The notes under the pieces were generated by a model. The model did not search any database and was not told where the DNA came from. It worked only from the letters and a program-made list of their open reading frames with translations. A program made the translations under genes and the position numbers. Shown here piece after piece: positions 31,673 through 41,046 of a stretch of 64,000 nt of DNA (within the stretch, counting starts at the first letter, position 1; each line of letters starts with the position of its first letter). Source of the stretch: Paramagnetospirillum magnetotacticum MS-1 (lineage in GTDB: Bacteria; Pseudomonadota; Alphaproteobacteria; Rhodospirillales; Magnetospirillaceae); NCBI RefSeq assembly GCF_000829825.1, contig NZ_JXSL01000030.1, positions 1,061,501-1,125,500 on the forward strand, given 5' to 3'.

Positions 31673-32263
31673 TCACTCCACCCGGCATGCCTCGTCGAAA
31701 TCCAGGCGCGGGCCCCTGGGATACAGTCCGGCGGCATCGCCATGGCCGATATTGACCAGGAAGTTGGAGCGCAGTGTGGTGCCCTTGAAGAAGGCTTCGT
31801 CCAGCTTGGCGTTGTCGAAGCCGCTCATGGGGCCGCAATCCAGGCCGATTGCGCGCAGCGCCAGGATGAAATAGGCGCCCTGCAATGTTCCATTCCGGAA
31901 GGCGGTGGACTGGATCATGGCCTCGTTGCCCACGAACCACGCCCGCGCATCCGCATGGGGGAACAGCTTGGGGAGTTGCTCGTAGAACTCCATGTCATGG
32001 GCGATGATGGCGGTGACCGGAGCGGCCATGGTCTTGTCCAGATTGCCGGGCGCCAGGGCGGGCTTCAGCCGTTCCTTGGCTGCGGATGAGCGCACGAAGA
32101 CGACACGCATGGGCTGGCAGTTGACGCTGGTGGGCCCCATGCGGGCCAGATCCCAGGCTTGGCGCAGCAGATCGTCGGAGACCGGAGCCTTCGTGAATTT
32201 CGAGTAGGTGCGGGCCTTGGCGAACAGCCTGTCCATGGTCGCCTGATCGAGATCACCGCTCAT
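31673..32263 (-). CDS. rutE: RutE/HadB-like nitroreductase (malonic semialdehyde reductase)
   Basis: 196 residues from an ATG with GAGAGGCGG before it. The FMN-dependent nitroreductase fold is visible ([91 protein letters not shown]). It matches the RutE group, which reduces 3-oxopropanoate in uracil degradation; with no other rut gene near, a general NAD(P)H-dependent oxidoreductase role is equally possible. Confidence 0.85.
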   Translation of the reverse strand: MSGDLDQATMDRLFAKARTYSKFTKAPVSDDLLRQAWDLARMGPTSVNCQPMRVVFVRSSAAKERLKPALAPGNLDKTMAAPVTAIIAHDMEFYEQLPKLFPHADARAWFVGNEAMIQSTAFRNGTLQGAYFILALRAIGLDCGPMSGFDNAKLDEAFFKGTTLRSNFLVNIGHGDAAGLYPRGPRLDFDEACRVE

Positions 32264-32351
32264 ATCCGCCTCTCCTCTTGAAGTTTCACCCGCGAATGGG
32301 GCAAACATCCACAATGTAGGCTCCGAGAGGGGGGCCAAACAGGGGGTTATT

Positions 32352-33362
32352 TTGAAACAGTCTGTTGTCTTGGCGTTGTTGCTGTGCCTGGCATCGCTGG
32401 TTCCCAATTCCGCCGCAAGGGCGGCCGAGTCCGCCGTGGTGCTGGCCTATCACCGCTTTGACGACGACCGGGTCCCGGCGCTGAACACCACCACCGAGTT
32501 GTTGGCCGCCCATGTGGCCGAGTTGAAATCCGGAGGCTATGCGGTGCTGCCCCTGGCCGAGATGGTCTCGGCCCTGCGCGCTGGCCGCGCCCTGCCGGAC
32601 AAGGCGGTGGCCATTACCGTGGACGAAGCTTCGGCGGGGTTTTATGCCGGGGCATGGCCGCTGCTGAAGAAGGCGGGTCTGCCCGTCACCTTGTTCCTGG
32701 CCACTGACGAGGTGGATCGCGGCGGGCCCGAGGTGATGACCTGGGGTCAAATTCGCGACCTCGCGGCGGCTGGCGTGGAGATCGGCGTGCAGGGCGCGGC
32801 GCGGCTGCGCATGTCCAAGGTTTCAAGCGAACAGATCTCCGCCGATCTGGTCCGCGCCAAGGCCCGCCTGGACAAGGAACTGGGCAAGTCCACCGAACTG
32901 TTCGCCTGGCCCTGGGGCGAGGCCAGCGCCGAGGCCGAGGATGTGCTGCGCCGCTCTGGCATCGCCGCTGCCTTCGGCCAGCATTCGGGCGCCGCCTGGG
33001 CCAAGGGCGATCCGTTCTTCCTGCCGCGCTTCGTCCAAAGCTCGGCCTATGGCGATATGCAGCGCTTCCGGCTGTCGGTGCGCTCGCTGCCCCTGCCCGC
33101 GGTGGACATCACCCCGGAAGATCCCGCCATCAAGGTCAATCCGCCCGCCTTCGGCTTTACCCTGGCCGAGGACGTGCCCGGCATCGACGGGCTGTCGTGC
33201 TTTGCCTCCCATCAGGGTCAGGTCAAGGTGGAGCGCCTGGGGCCGCGCGTGGAAGTGCGCATGTCCAAGCCCATTCCCTCGGGCCGGGGGCGGCTGAACT
33301 GCACCGTTCCCGCCCTGGAGGGGCGCTGGCGCTGGTTCGGCTGGCAATTCGCGGTGCCCTGA
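32352..33362 (+). CDS. Secreted polysaccharide-deacetylase-like protein lacking key residues
   Basis: 336 residues from a TTG (AGGGGG upstream) with signal peptide [22 protein letters not shown]. The NodB fold is recognisable: [11 protein letters not shown] (29-39), [12 protein letters not shown] (82-93), [16 protein letters not shown] and [15 protein letters not shown]. But the catalytic/metal Asp pair DD reads DE (91-92) and the zinc-binding H-x3-H motif reads QGAAR (147-151), so both His are lost. The canonical relative is PgaB/PelA-like esterase. The C-terminal 110 residues form a separate, probably carbohydrate-binding beta domain. I infer a non-catalytic periplasmic glycan-binding protein. 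Confidence 0.8.
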   Translation: MKQSVVLALLLCLASLVPNSAARAAESAVVLAYHRFDDDRVPALNTTTELLAAHVAELKSGGYAVLPLAEMVSALRAGRALPDKAVAITVDEASAGFYAGAWPLLKKAGLPVTLFLATDEVDRGGPEVMTWGQIRDLAAAGVEIGVQGAARLRMSKVSSEQISADLVRAKARLDKELGKSTELFAWPWGEASAEAEDVLRRSGIAAAFGQHSGAAWAKGDPFFLPRFVQSSAYGDMQRFRLSVRSLPLPAVDITPEDPAIKVNPPAFGFTLAEDVPGIDGLSCFASHQGQVKVERLGPRVEVRMSKPIPSGRGRLNCTVPALEGRWRWFGWQFAVP

Positions 33363-33364
33363 GG

Positions 33365-33480
33365 CCGACTTGAGATGAGTGAAACTCATCGCAGGTCGGA
33401 TAGGCCCAAAGGGCCGCGCCGCTTATGCGGCGGAAGCCAAGCGACCCGGAGGGCGCGCCCGGCGATTGAGGGCATTGGCC
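33365..33480. repeat. Cluster of hairpins after the deacetylase-like gene
   Basis: A 35-base hairpin (33365-33399, 16-bp stem with two mismatches, GAA loop) is followed by GGCCC-AAA-GGGCC (33403-33415) and CGCCGC-TTAT-GCGGCG (33417-33432). The array lies between convergent genes and looks like a dispersed repeat with terminator function. Confidence 0.6.
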
Positions 33481-33488
33481 TTCAGGCC

Positions 33489-34055
33489 CTATTCCTCGAG
33501 GGCCGCGTCCCAGTAGAGGAAATCCATCCAGGTCTCGTGAAGCTCGTCCTTCACATGGGCGCAGTGCTTGGCCGCCACATCCATCTGGTAGGGCGTGGGG
33601 GTGAAGGGCCTGCGGTTCAGATGCATGCCCGCCTCGCGCAGGGATTTGGCGCCCTTGCGCAGATTGTCGGCGGCGCAGCAGGTGACGATGTTGTCCCAGG
33701 TGGTCTTGCCGCCCTTGGACCGGGGGATCACATGGTCGAAGGTGAGGTCGCGGGTATCGAAGACCTTGCCGCAGTACTGACAGCGAAATCCGTCCCTCAG
33801 AAAGACGTGATAGCGCGTGAACGAGACGCTTTTGCGGCGATGATAATCCTTGAGCGCCACCACCGAGGGGATCTGGAACGACCGGCTGGCCGATCTCACC
33901 ACCAGTTCATAGGCGCAGACCTGATGGACGCGGTCCTTGAGGACGGCGACCAGGGCATCCTGCCACGACCACACCGACAGCGGTCCCCAGCTCAGGGGCT
34001 GCATATCGGCGTTGAGGACAAGGGTCTTCAACCCAGGCAGGCCGAGATGGCTCAC
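33489..34055 (-). CDS. HNH endonuclease family protein
   Basis: 188 residues. The central HNH module is complete: CQYCGKVFDTRDLTFDHVIPRSKGGKTTWDNIVTCC, with zinc CxxC pairs, the DHV motif and the WDN Asn. The N-terminus (LKTLVLNADMQPLSWGPLSVWSWQDALVAVLKDRV) is the one found in a conserved alphaproteobacterial group of standalone HNH proteins of unknown biological role. No restriction partner or phage gene is nearby. Confidence 0.92.
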   Translation of the reverse strand: MSHLGLPGLKTLVLNADMQPLSWGPLSVWSWQDALVAVLKDRVHQVCAYELVVRSASRSFQIPSVVALKDYHRRKSVSFTRYHVFLRDGFRCQYCGKVFDTRDLTFDHVIPRSKGGKTTWDNIVTCCAADNLRKGAKSLREAGMHLNRRPFTPTPYQMDVAAKHCAHVKDELHETWMDFLYWDAALEE

Positions 34056-34212
34056 GGTGAACCTCCCCGGCGGGGAGCCGCGGGCGTCAGGGAAGGATGG
34101 CTGTCAAAAGCAAGCAAACCCTTCTCCCTTTCAACGAGAGACATTCACAAAATATAGTATCCGCTATTGTTGTTCCATACCCCTTTTCGTGATGGTTGGG
34201 TTACGTAGGTGT

Positions 34213-34884
34213 TCAGGAAATGCCGAAGACCTGGCCCAGGAAGCCCAGCGCCATCTGGGCGCCGGGACCATCGATGCCGTGGCCCAAACCGGGCCGCAAC
34301 TCGGTCAGGACTGGCACGCCGACGGCGGCCAGGGCCTGTTCGGCGGCCTTCAGACAGTTGGGATTGACCACCTCGTCATCCTCGCCGTGAATCAGCAGGG
34401 TGCGGGGCCGGGCGGTGATCTCCTTGGCCAGGGTGTCGGGATCGACCAGGGCGCCGGAGAAGCCCACCACCGCCGCAGGGGCAACGGCGCGGCGCAGCGC
34501 GACATGCAACGCCATCATGGTCCCCTGGCTGAAGCCGATCAGCGCCACGTCCGAGGGCTGCACGCCCCACAGGGCGGTCTGTTCGTCGATATAGGCTTCG
34601 AGGATGGGGGCGGTGGCCCGGACGCCAGCCGAAATGGCGGGAATGGCGCGGTCCTGAAGGCTGAACCACTGGCGGCCGAACGGCGCCATGTCAAAGGCGA
34701 AGGGCGCGTCGGGAGCCACGAAAGCCGCATCGGGCAGGATGGTGGCGAAGAACGGCGCCAGTTCAATGAGGTCGGAACCATCGACCCCCACGCCATGCAA
34801 CAGGACCACCAGCTGGGCGGCGGGTCCGCCCGAGGCGGGCTCCACCGAGGGACCGGACAGTTTCACGGGAGACGGACTGGACAT
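34213..34884 (-). CDS. Alpha/beta hydrolase, carboxylesterase/phospholipase type (YpfH-like)
   Basis: 223 residues from an ATG with AGGAG six bases before; an ATG six codons upstream is less likely. VVLLHGVGVDGSDL forms the oxyanion region, GFSQGTMMAL is the nucleophile elbow, HGEDDEVV carries the acid and GLGHGID the catalytic His. It belongs to the Abhydrolase_2 family of small serine esterases acting on short acyl esters or lysophospholipids. Stands alone, minus strand, next to gluQRS in the divergent direction. Confidence 0.9.
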   Translation of the reverse strand: MSSPSPVKLSGPSVEPASGGPAAQLVVLLHGVGVDGSDLIELAPFFATILPDAAFVAPDAPFAFDMAPFGRQWFSLQDRAIPAISAGVRATAPILEAYIDEQTALWGVQPSDVALIGFSQGTMMALHVALRRAVAPAAVVGFSGALVDPDTLAKEITARPRTLLIHGEDDEVVNPNCLKAAEQALAAVGVPVLTELRPGLGHGIDGPGAQMALGFLGQVFGIS

Positions 34885-34962
34885 ATTGGCTCCTGACGTC
34901 ACGATTTGGAGTCATTATGGTATGGTTCACCGCAACTGTCCCGTCAAAGCTGACGCCTTAGT

Positions 34963-35805
34963 GTGACCATTACCCGCTTCGCCCCCTCTCCCACCGGAGA
35001 ACTGCATCTGGGCCACGCCCATTCCGCCCTGTTCGCCTTCGCCGAGGCACAGGGAGCGAGGGGACGATTCTTGTTGCGCATCGAAGATATCGACCGCACC
35101 CGCTGCCGCCCCGAATTCACCCAAGCAATCCGCGCCGATCTTTCCTGGCTGGGCCTGGACTGGGAAGAGCCGGTGCGTATTCAGTCAGAGCATTTCGAGG
35201 ACTATCGCGCCGCCCTGGACCGAATCGACGCCATGGGTCTGCTCTATCCCTGCTTTTGCACGCGCAAGGACATCGCCCGCGAGGTCGAAGGCGCCGGTAA
35301 CGCCCCCCACGGCCCCGATGGCCCGCTCTATCCCGGTCATTGCCGCCTTCTTTCCCAAGCCGAGCGGACGGCGCGGCGGGAATCGGGGCAATCCTTCGCC
35401 CTGCGCTTGGACATGGCCGAGGCGGTGCGCCGTGCCGGGCCCCTGGTCTGGCATGATCGGGACCAGGGCGAGCAGATCGCCCGGCCAGAGTTGTTCGGCG
35501 ATGTGGTGCTGGCGCGCAAGGACATTCCGGCCAGCTATCATCTGGCGGTGACCGTGGACGATGCACTGCAAGGGGTCACCCTGGTGACGCGGGGCCAGGA
35601 TCTGTTCGAGGCCACCCATGTGCACCGGCTGCTGCAGTCTCTGCTCGGTCTGGCCGTGCCCGACTATCGCCATCACCGCCTGCTTACCGACGAGAGCGGG
35701 CGGCGCTATGCCAAGCGCGACCGTTCGCTGACGCTGAAGGCCCTGCGCGAGGCAGGCCGCACGCCGCACGAGGTTCGTGCCCTGGCGGGGTTCGGGGGGA
35801 AATAA
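34963..35805 (+). CDS. gluQ: Glutamyl-Q tRNA(Asp) synthetase
   Basis: 280 residues from a GTG. RFAPSPTGELHLGHAHSALF carries the HIGH-like signature, LRIEDIDRTR follows, CFCTRKD with the later YPGHC gives the zinc site, and YAKRDRSLTLKALR replaces KMSKS. The absence of an anticodon-binding domain (length 280 against about 470 for GltX) marks it as GluQ-RS, which glutamylates queuosine at position 34 of tRNA-Asp. Confidence 0.95.
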   Translation: MTITRFAPSPTGELHLGHAHSALFAFAEAQGARGRFLLRIEDIDRTRCRPEFTQAIRADLSWLGLDWEEPVRIQSEHFEDYRAALDRIDAMGLLYPCFCTRKDIAREVEGAGNAPHGPDGPLYPGHCRLLSQAERTARRESGQSFALRLDMAEAVRRAGPLVWHDRDQGEQIARPELFGDVVLARKDIPASYHLAVTVDDALQGVTLVTRGQDLFEATHVHRLLQSLLGLAVPDYRHHRLLTDESGRRYAKRDRSLTLKALREAGRTPHEVRALAGFGGK

Positions 35806-35847
35806 TTGGCGACCAGCCGGGGCGGGAACACGGCAAAACCCATCGCC

Positions 35848-36618
35848 TTAGCCCTTATGCGCCACCATGAACAGGCGGCGGAAGGGCAGAAGGGTCCGGC
35901 CGTCGGCGCGCGGCGGATAGGCGGCCTGGATACGTTTGGCGTATTCGGCCAGAAAGCCGGTGGCCCAGGCGCCCTCCACGGCATCCATCAGCGGGCGCAG
36001 CGCGGTGCCCTTGGTCCAGGTCACCACCGGGTTGTCGCCTTCGAGCACATGCAGATACTCGGTCTCCCAGATGTCGATCTGGGCTGAATGAGGGGCCAGC
36101 AGGTCGTAATAAAAGGAGGGCTCGCCCACGGGAAAGCGGGCGGCGAGAGGAGCCAACGTCTCGGCCCATGGCCCGGCGGCGGCGGCCTCGGCCATGATGG
36201 TGTGCGACGCGGCGTAGTGGTTGTGCGGCATCTGCACCGCCAGCACGCCGCCCGGACTCACCCGTTCCATCAGCTTGGGAAACAGGGTCTCGTGCCCGTC
36301 CAGCCAGTGCAGAGCGGCGTTGGAGAACAGGATATCCACCTCGCCGCCACTGTCCGCCCAGGATGCGGCGTCGGTGAGGAGATAGCGCACCGCGCCGCCG
36401 TGATCGCGCGCCGTCATCAGCATTTCGGGTGAGGAATCGATGCCGATGACATCGGCTTCGGCCCAGCGCTCCTTGAGGATGCGGGTCACATTGCCGGTGC
36501 CGCAGCCCAGATCCACCACGCGGCGCGCATCGGCCAGATCGATGCGCGCCATCAGGTCGAGCGCCGGGCGCAGGCGTGGCTGGGCGAAGGCGGAATAAAT
36601 GGCGGGGTCCCAGGCCAT
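35848..36618 (-). CDS. tam: Trans-aconitate 2-methyltransferase
   Basis: 256 residues from an ATG with AGGAG. The SAM-binding site [27 protein letters not shown], and FSNAALHWL are seen, and the opening [26 protein letters not shown] and the late [17 protein letters not shown] and [29 protein letters not shown] are those of Tam. The enzyme methylates trans-aconitate, an inhibitor of aconitase. It is divergent from rpmH. Confidence 0.92.
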   Translation of the reverse strand: MAWDPAIYSAFAQPRLRPALDLMARIDLADARRVVDLGCGTGNVTRILKERWAEADVIGIDSSPEMLMTARDHGGAVRYLLTDAASWADSGGEVDILFSNAALHWLDGHETLFPKLMERVSPGGVLAVQMPHNHYAASHTIMAEAAAAGPWAETLAPLAARFPVGEPSFYYDLLAPHSAQIDIWETEYLHVLEGDNPVVTWTKGTALRPLMDAVEGAWATGFLAEYAKRIQAAYPPRADGRTLLPFRRLFMVAHKG

Positions 36619-36694
36619 GGCGGCTGCTCCTGCATTTCCGAACCCCAGCAGTGTAGCGGGATGCGCGGCCACTTCAACCGGTACAAACCCGGCG

Positions 36695-36723
36695 TTGACT
36701 CTTCGGTTCGCCCAGCTTATACA
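36695..36723 (+). promoter_or_regulatory. Promoter of rpmH-rnpA-yidD-yidC
   Basis: TTGACT (36695-36700), exactly 17 bases, TATACA (36718-36723): a strong housekeeping-type promoter. The start would be near 36730, 36 bases before the rpmH GTG. Confidence 0.75.
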
Positions 36724-36765
36724 CGTCCGCTCATTTTCAAGTCCGTTCAGTTTGGAGTACCTCCC

Positions 36766-36900
36766 GTGAAGCGTACCTATCAGCCGAGCAAGCTCGTCCG
36801 CGCCCGCCGCCACGGCTTCCGCGCTCGTATGGCCACTGTCGGTGGCCGCAAGGTCATCGCCAACCGCCGCCGCCAGGGCCGCAAGAAGCTGTCTGCTTAG
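36766..36900 (+). CDS. rpmH: 50S ribosomal protein L34
   Basis: 44 residues, [20 protein letters not shown] through [18 protein letters not shown], the canonical L34. The start is a GTG with GGAG eight bases upstream; the frame extends upstream but without family support. First gene of a classic rpmH-rnpA-yidD-yidC cluster with a strong promoter. Confidence 0.97.
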
Positions 36901-36907
36901 GTCTTAC

Positions 36908-37297
36908 ATGGCCGCGCGGCTTGATCGGCTGAAGAAACGGGCCGATTTCCTGCGTGTCGCGGCCTTGAGACGAAAGTGGGCGGCGCCGGGTCTGATTCTT
37001 CAGGCCGCGCCCGCATCCGGAACGGATCTGCAAGCCGACTCGATCAGGGTCGGCTTCACCGTTTCCAAGAAGGTGGGCAATTCGGTATGCCGTAACCGGG
37101 CCAGACGCAGGCTTCGGGAAGCGGTGGCCCAGGTTTTTCCGGCTCATGCCGTTGCTGGCCTCGATTACGTGGTGATCGGGCGCAAGGAGACGCTGGAACG
37201 GCCATATTCTCTTCTCTTGCAGGATTTGCTGGCGGCGTTAAAACGTGTCGGCGCGCTGCAAAAAGTGGCGCCCGTAACAGAGCAGGCGGAAACATGA
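36908..37297 (+). CDS. rnpA: Ribonuclease P protein component
   Basis: 129 residues. RLKKRADFLRVAA, the GFTVSKKVGNSVCRNRARRRLREAV RNR motif and DYVVIGRKETLERPYSLLLQDL are typical. It binds the RNase P RNA and helps in 5' tRNA processing. The ATG lies 7 bases after the rpmH stop. Confidence 0.96.
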   Translation: MAARLDRLKKRADFLRVAALRRKWAAPGLILQAAPASGTDLQADSIRVGFTVSKKVGNSVCRNRARRRLREAVAQVFPAHAVAGLDYVVIGRKETLERPYSLLLQDLLAALKRVGALQKVAPVTEQAET

Positions 37298-37563
37298 ACC
37301 CCATCGGTCTGGTGATGCGCGGCCTGATCCGCCTGTACCAGCTGCTGCTGAGCCCGGTGCTGCCGGCCAGCTGCCGGTTCACGCCGTCATGCTCCGCCTA
37401 TGCTATGCAGGCCATCCGTGACCACGGACCCGTGGGCGGCTCCTGGCTTGGCCTGAAACGTATCTGCCGCTGCCACCCCTGGAACGACGGCGGCTATGAC
37501 CCCGTTCCTCCCGCTCATACCGAAAGAGGCGGCACTTTGTGTCCGTCGCGACTGCCGGAATAG
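37294..37563 (+). CDS. yidD: Membrane protein insertion efficiency factor YidD
   Basis: 89 residues, ATG overlapping the rnpA stop. LIRLYQLLLSPVLPASCRFTPSCSAYAMQAI and GLKRICRCHPWNDGGYDPVP are the YidD motif set, with the three conserved Cys. It aids YidC-dependent insertion; amphipathic and membrane-associated. Confidence 0.96.
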   Translation: MNPIGLVMRGLIRLYQLLLSPVLPASCRFTPSCSAYAMQAIRDHGPVGGSWLGLKRICRCHPWNDGGYDPVPPAHTERGGTLCPSRLPE

Positions 37564-37569
37564 GATGAC

Positions 37570-39306
37570 ATGAACGACCAGCGCAATCTCTTCGTCGCCA
37601 TCGCCATTTCGGTCGCCATCCTGATCGGCTGGCAGTACTTCTTCCCGACGGCCAAGCCGCCGGTGGAGCAGGCCGCGCAACAGCAGGCCGCCGAGGTCAA
37701 GGCTTCGGCTCCGGCCAATGTGCCCAGCCCGGCCACGGCATCCAGCCCGGCCCAGGTGCCCGGTACGCCCGCCGCCGCCGCCCAGACCGGCGCCTCGCGC
37801 AACGAGGCGCTGGGCAAGAGCCGCCGCATCGCCATCCAGACCCCGTCCATGCATGGCTCCATCGCGCTGACCGGCGCGCGCATCGACGACATCACCCTGG
37901 TCAAGTACCGCGAGACCCCGGCCGCCGATTCCGCCGAGATCGACCTGATGTCGCCCGCCGAATCGCCCGAGCCCTACTGGGCCGAGTTCGGCTGGGTCGC
38001 CACCGATGCCAATGTCAAGGTTCCGGGGCCCGAATCCGTGTGGCAGGCCCAGGGCACTGGTCCGCTGACCCAGGCTTCGCCCGTGGTTCTGACCTGGGAC
38101 AACGGCGAGGGACTGCGCTTCGTGCGTACCTATACCGTGGACGAGAACTATATGTTCGGCGTCACCCAGCGCGTCGAGAATTACGGCACCAAGGCGGCGT
38201 CGCTTCACCCTTATGCCCTGCTGGCCCGCACCGGCACGCCGCATGTGGCGGGCATGTATATCCTTCACGAAGGCCCGCTCGGCGTGTTCGACGGCACCTT
38301 GAAGGAGATGAAGTACGACGACCTCAAGAAGGAAGGCTCGGCCCGCTACAAGACCACCGGCGGCTGGGCGGGCATCACCGACAAGTACTGGCTGACCGCC
38401 CTGGTGCCCCCGGCCAAGACCGAAATCACTGGCCGTTTCGTGCATCAGCGTCTGGGCAATGCCGACCGCTATCAGGTGGATTATCTGGCTCCGGCCCGCG
38501 TGATCGAGGCGGGCAAGACCGAGGAAGCCGGGTTCCATCTGTTCACGGGCGCCAAGCAGGTCAGCCTGCTGGACGGTTATGGCGAAAAGTTCGGCATCGA
38601 CCGTTTCGACCTCGCCATCGATTTCGGCTGGTTCTACTTCCTGACCAAGCCCTTCTTCTATCTGCTCCAGATGCTGCACAGCGCGCTGGGCAATATGGGG
38701 CTGGCCATTCTGGCGCTGACCGTGATCTTGAAGCTCGCCATGTTCCCGCTGGCCAACAAGTCCTATGTGGCCATGGGCAAGATGAAGAAGCTGCAGCCCA
38801 AGGTGCAGGAACTCCAGGCCCGCTACGCCGACGACAAGATGCGTCTGCAGCAGGAGATGATGGCGCTTTATAAGGCCGAGAAGGTCAATCCCGTCTCGGG
38901 CTGCCTGCCCATCATGGTGCAGATTCCGGTGTTCTTCGCGCTGTACAAGGTGCTGTTCGTCACCATCGAGATGCGCCACGCGCCGTTCTACGGCTGGATC
39001 AGCGACCTGTCGGCCCAGGATCCCACCAACATCTTCACCCTGTTCGGCCTGATTCCCTGGACGCCGCCCCACATCATGCATCTGGGCGTCTGGCCGCTGA
39101 TCATGGGCATCACCATGTATTTGCAGCAGAAGCTCAATCCCCAGCCCACCGATCCGGTGCAGGCCAAGATGATGCAGTTCCTGCCCCTGATCTTCACCTT
39201 CCTGCTGGCCAATTTCGCCTCGGGTCTGGTGATCTACTGGGCATGGAGCAATACGCTGTCGATCCTCCAGCAATGGGTGATCATGAAGCGCGCCGAGGAG
39301 AAATAG
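37570..39306 (+). CDS. yidC: Membrane protein insertase YidC
   Basis: 578 residues. One N-terminal anchor (LFVAIAISVAILIGWQYFF, 6-25), an Ala/Pro-rich linker, a large periplasmic beta domain (about 75-350) and the C-terminal five-helix insertase core starting at DLAIDFGWFYFLTKPFFYLLQML. The core keeps GCLPIMVQIPVFFALYKVL and PLIFTFLLANFASGLVIYW. The alphaproteobacterial architecture is complete. It inserts and folds inner-membrane proteins with or without SecYEG. The 3' end (GAGGAG) also serves as the ribosome site of engB. Confidence 0.97.
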   Translation: MNDQRNLFVAIAISVAILIGWQYFFPTAKPPVEQAAQQQAAEVKASAPANVPSPATASSPAQVPGTPAAAAQTGASRNEALGKSRRIAIQTPSMHGSIALTGARIDDITLVKYRETPAADSAEIDLMSPAESPEPYWAEFGWVATDANVKVPGPESVWQAQGTGPLTQASPVVLTWDNGEGLRFVRTYTVDENYMFGVTQRVENYGTKAASLHPYALLARTGTPHVAGMYILHEGPLGVFDGTLKEMKYDDLKKEGSARYKTTGGWAGITDKYWLTALVPPAKTEITGRFVHQRLGNADRYQVDYLAPARVIEAGKTEEAGFHLFTGAKQVSLLDGYGEKFGIDRFDLAIDFGWFYFLTKPFFYLLQMLHSALGNMGLAILALTVILKLAMFPLANKSYVAMGKMKKLQPKVQELQARYADDKMRLQQEMMALYKAEKVNPVSGCLPIMVQIPVFFALYKVLFVTIEMRHAPFYGWISDLSAQDPTNIFTLFGLIPWTPPHIMHLGVWPLIMGITMYLQQKLNPQPTDPVQAKMMQFLPLIFTFLLANFASGLVIYWAWSNTLSILQQWVIMKRAEEK

Positions 39307-39308
39307 CC

Positions 39309-39959
39309 CTGAGCGACGCTCTCATCAGCGACGACAACGAGAAGGCCAGCCTCATCGAGGCTGGCCGCTTGCTGTTCGCGCGTGAATGCACCTTCATGCA
39401 GGGTGCGTCGGGCCTGGATCATCTTCCCGCCGCCACGCTGACCGAAGTGGCCTTCGCCGGGCGCTCCAATGTGGGCAAGTCCTCGCTGATCAACGCGCTC
39501 ACGGGCCGCAATACCCTGGCGCGGACCTCCAACACGCCGGGCCGCACCCAGGAACTGAACTTCTTCAATCTGGGCGGACGGCTGGTGCTGGTGGACATGC
39601 CGGGCTATGGCTTCGCCCAGGCGCCCAAGGGGCTGGTGGAGAAGTGGACCCGGCTGGTCAACGGTTTCCTCAAGGGCCGCTCGGTCCTACGCCGCGCCGT
39701 GGTGCTGGTGGATTCCCGCCACGGGCTCAAAGACAGCGACCGCGACATGATGAAGATGCTCGACAAGGCCGCCGTGGTCTATCAGGTGGTCCTGACCAAG
39801 GCCGACAAGCTGAAGGCCTCCGAATTGGACGCCGTCCAGGCCAGGACGCTCGAGGAAATCAAGTCCCGCGTCGCCGCCCATCCCTCCCTGATCGTCACCA
39901 GTTCGGAAAAAGGAACCGGCATCCCCGAACTGCGCGCCGAACTCGCCTCTCTCGCCTGA
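39309..39959 (+). CDS. engB: Ribosome biogenesis GTPase EngB (YihA/YsxC) with uncertain start
   Basis: 216 residues as annotated. GRSNVGKS (51-58), the SNTPGRTQ switch, DMPGYGFA and TKADKL are G1-G4, all canonical for EngB, which assembles the 50S subunit. The start is odd. No ATG, GTG or TTG occurs between 39273 and about 39366. The family N-terminus ([14 protein letters not shown]) begins before the internal TTG, and the ATG at 39273 would lie 34 bases inside yidC without a ribosome site. A CTG at 39309 stands eight bases after GAGGAG and two bases after the yidC stop, so I favour a CTG start. Confidence 0.9.
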   Translation: MSDALISDDNEKASLIEAGRLLFARECTFMQGASGLDHLPAATLTEVAFAGRSNVGKSSLINALTGRNTLARTSNTPGRTQELNFFNLGGRLVLVDMPGYGFAQAPKGLVEKWTRLVNGFLKGRSVLRRAVVLVDSRHGLKDSDRDMMKMLDKAAVVYQVVLTKADKLKASELDAVQARTLEEIKSRVAAHPSLIVTSSEKGTGIPELRAELASLA

Positions 39960-39972
39960 GGAGCCAGATTCC

Positions 39973-40893
39973 ATGAGCACCACCGACTCCGCCGATATCC
40001 TGCATGACCGCAAGGCCTGGCTGGACCGCGCCAAGACCTTGTCCGAGGCGCTGCCCTTCATGCGCCAGTTCAATGACGAGACCCTGGTCATCAAGTTCGG
40101 CGGCCATGCCATGGAATCCGACGACCTGGCGCGCCTCTTCGCCCGTGACGTGGTGCTGTTGAAGCAGGTGGGCATCAATCCGGTGGTGGTCCATGGTGGC
40201 GGTCCGCAGATCGACGCCATGCTCAAGCGCCTGAATATCCAGACGCCGCGTGTCGATGGCCTGCGCTATACCGACGAGGCCACCGTCGAGGTGGTGGAGA
40301 TGATCCTGGCGGGCAAGATCAACAAGCAGATCGTCTCGGCCATCAACGAGGCGGGCGGTTTCGCCGTGGGCCTGTCGGGCAAGGATGGTCATCTGATCCG
40401 GGCGCGCAAGCTGCGCCGCACCAAGAAGGACCCGGATTCCAATATCGAGAAGGTCCTGGATCTGGGCTTTGTGGGTGAGCCCGCCGAGATCAATCCCCAT
40501 ATCCTCAACCAGTTCAAGACGTCCGACACCATCCCGGTGATCGCTCCGGTGGGCATGGGCGGCGCGGGCGAGACCTATAACATCAACGCCGACACCGCCG
40601 CTGGCGCCATTGCGGGCGCCACCAACGCCAAGCGTCTCCTCATGCTGACCGACGTGGCGGGCGTGCTGGACAAGTCGGGCAATCTGATCCCGGAAATGAC
40701 CGCCGCCCAGGTCCATGCCTATATCGCCGACGGCACCATTTCGGGCGGCATGATCCCCAAGGTGGAGACCTGCCTGGACGCGGTCAATCAGGGCGTGGAC
40801 GGCGCCGTCATCCTGGACGGGCGTGTTCCTCACGCCATCTTGCTGGAACTGTTCACCCCCCACGGCGTGGGCACGCTGATCAAGGCTGGGTGA
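39973..40893 (+). CDS. argB: Acetylglutamate kinase
   Basis: 306 residues. [10 protein letters not shown]-type Lys-Gly-Gly site ([13 protein letters not shown]), [13 protein letters not shown], the [31 protein letters not shown] nucleotide site and [18 protein letters not shown] are all canonical. The N-terminal helix ([16 protein letters not shown]) is the form found in arginine-sensitive hexameric enzymes. It catalyses the second step of arginine synthesis. The ATG has GGAG upstream and lies 13 bases after engB. Confidence 0.97.
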   Translation: MSTTDSADILHDRKAWLDRAKTLSEALPFMRQFNDETLVIKFGGHAMESDDLARLFARDVVLLKQVGINPVVVHGGGPQIDAMLKRLNIQTPRVDGLRYTDEATVEVVEMILAGKINKQIVSAINEAGGFAVGLSGKDGHLIRARKLRRTKKDPDSNIEKVLDLGFVGEPAEINPHILNQFKTSDTIPVIAPVGMGGAGETYNINADTAAGAIAGATNAKRLLMLTDVAGVLDKSGNLIPEMTAAQVHAYIADGTISGGMIPKVETCLDAVNQGVDGAVILDGRVPHAILLELFTPHGVGTLIKAG

Positions 40894-40917
40894 GGCGGAA
40901 CGGCTTAGGTCGCGTCA

Positions 40918-41036
40918 ATTCACACGGATGGACACGGAGGCGGCGCTATCGCGCCGTCACGGATGAACAGGATTATTCAAAAGTCCGTGTTCATCCGTGC
41001 TGCCGCGTAGCGGCCTCCGAGTCCATCCGTGTTCCA
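40918..41036. repeat. Nested inverted repeat element after argB
   Basis: Outer arms: ACACGGATGGACACGGAGGC (40922-40941) pairs with GCCTCCGAGTCCATCCGTGT (41013-41032) with one mismatch. Inner arms: CACGGATGAAC (from 40958) and GTTCATCCGTG (to about 40999). The arms also resemble each other (CGGATG/CATCCG cores), so the element is a duplicated palindrome. It fills the gap between convergent argB and the purine permease. Confidence 0.8.
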
Positions 41037-41046
41037 TGAATAATCC

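Noticed and set aside
36717-36725. DnaA box (TTATACACG) near rpmH as a replication origin
   Set aside because: A single 7-of-9 match that overlaps the rpmH -10 element; no cluster, no dnaA gene and no AT-rich unwinding region.
37387-39273. 628-codon minus-strand ORF opposite yidC
   Set aside because: Shadow frame; the plus-strand YidC is unambiguous.
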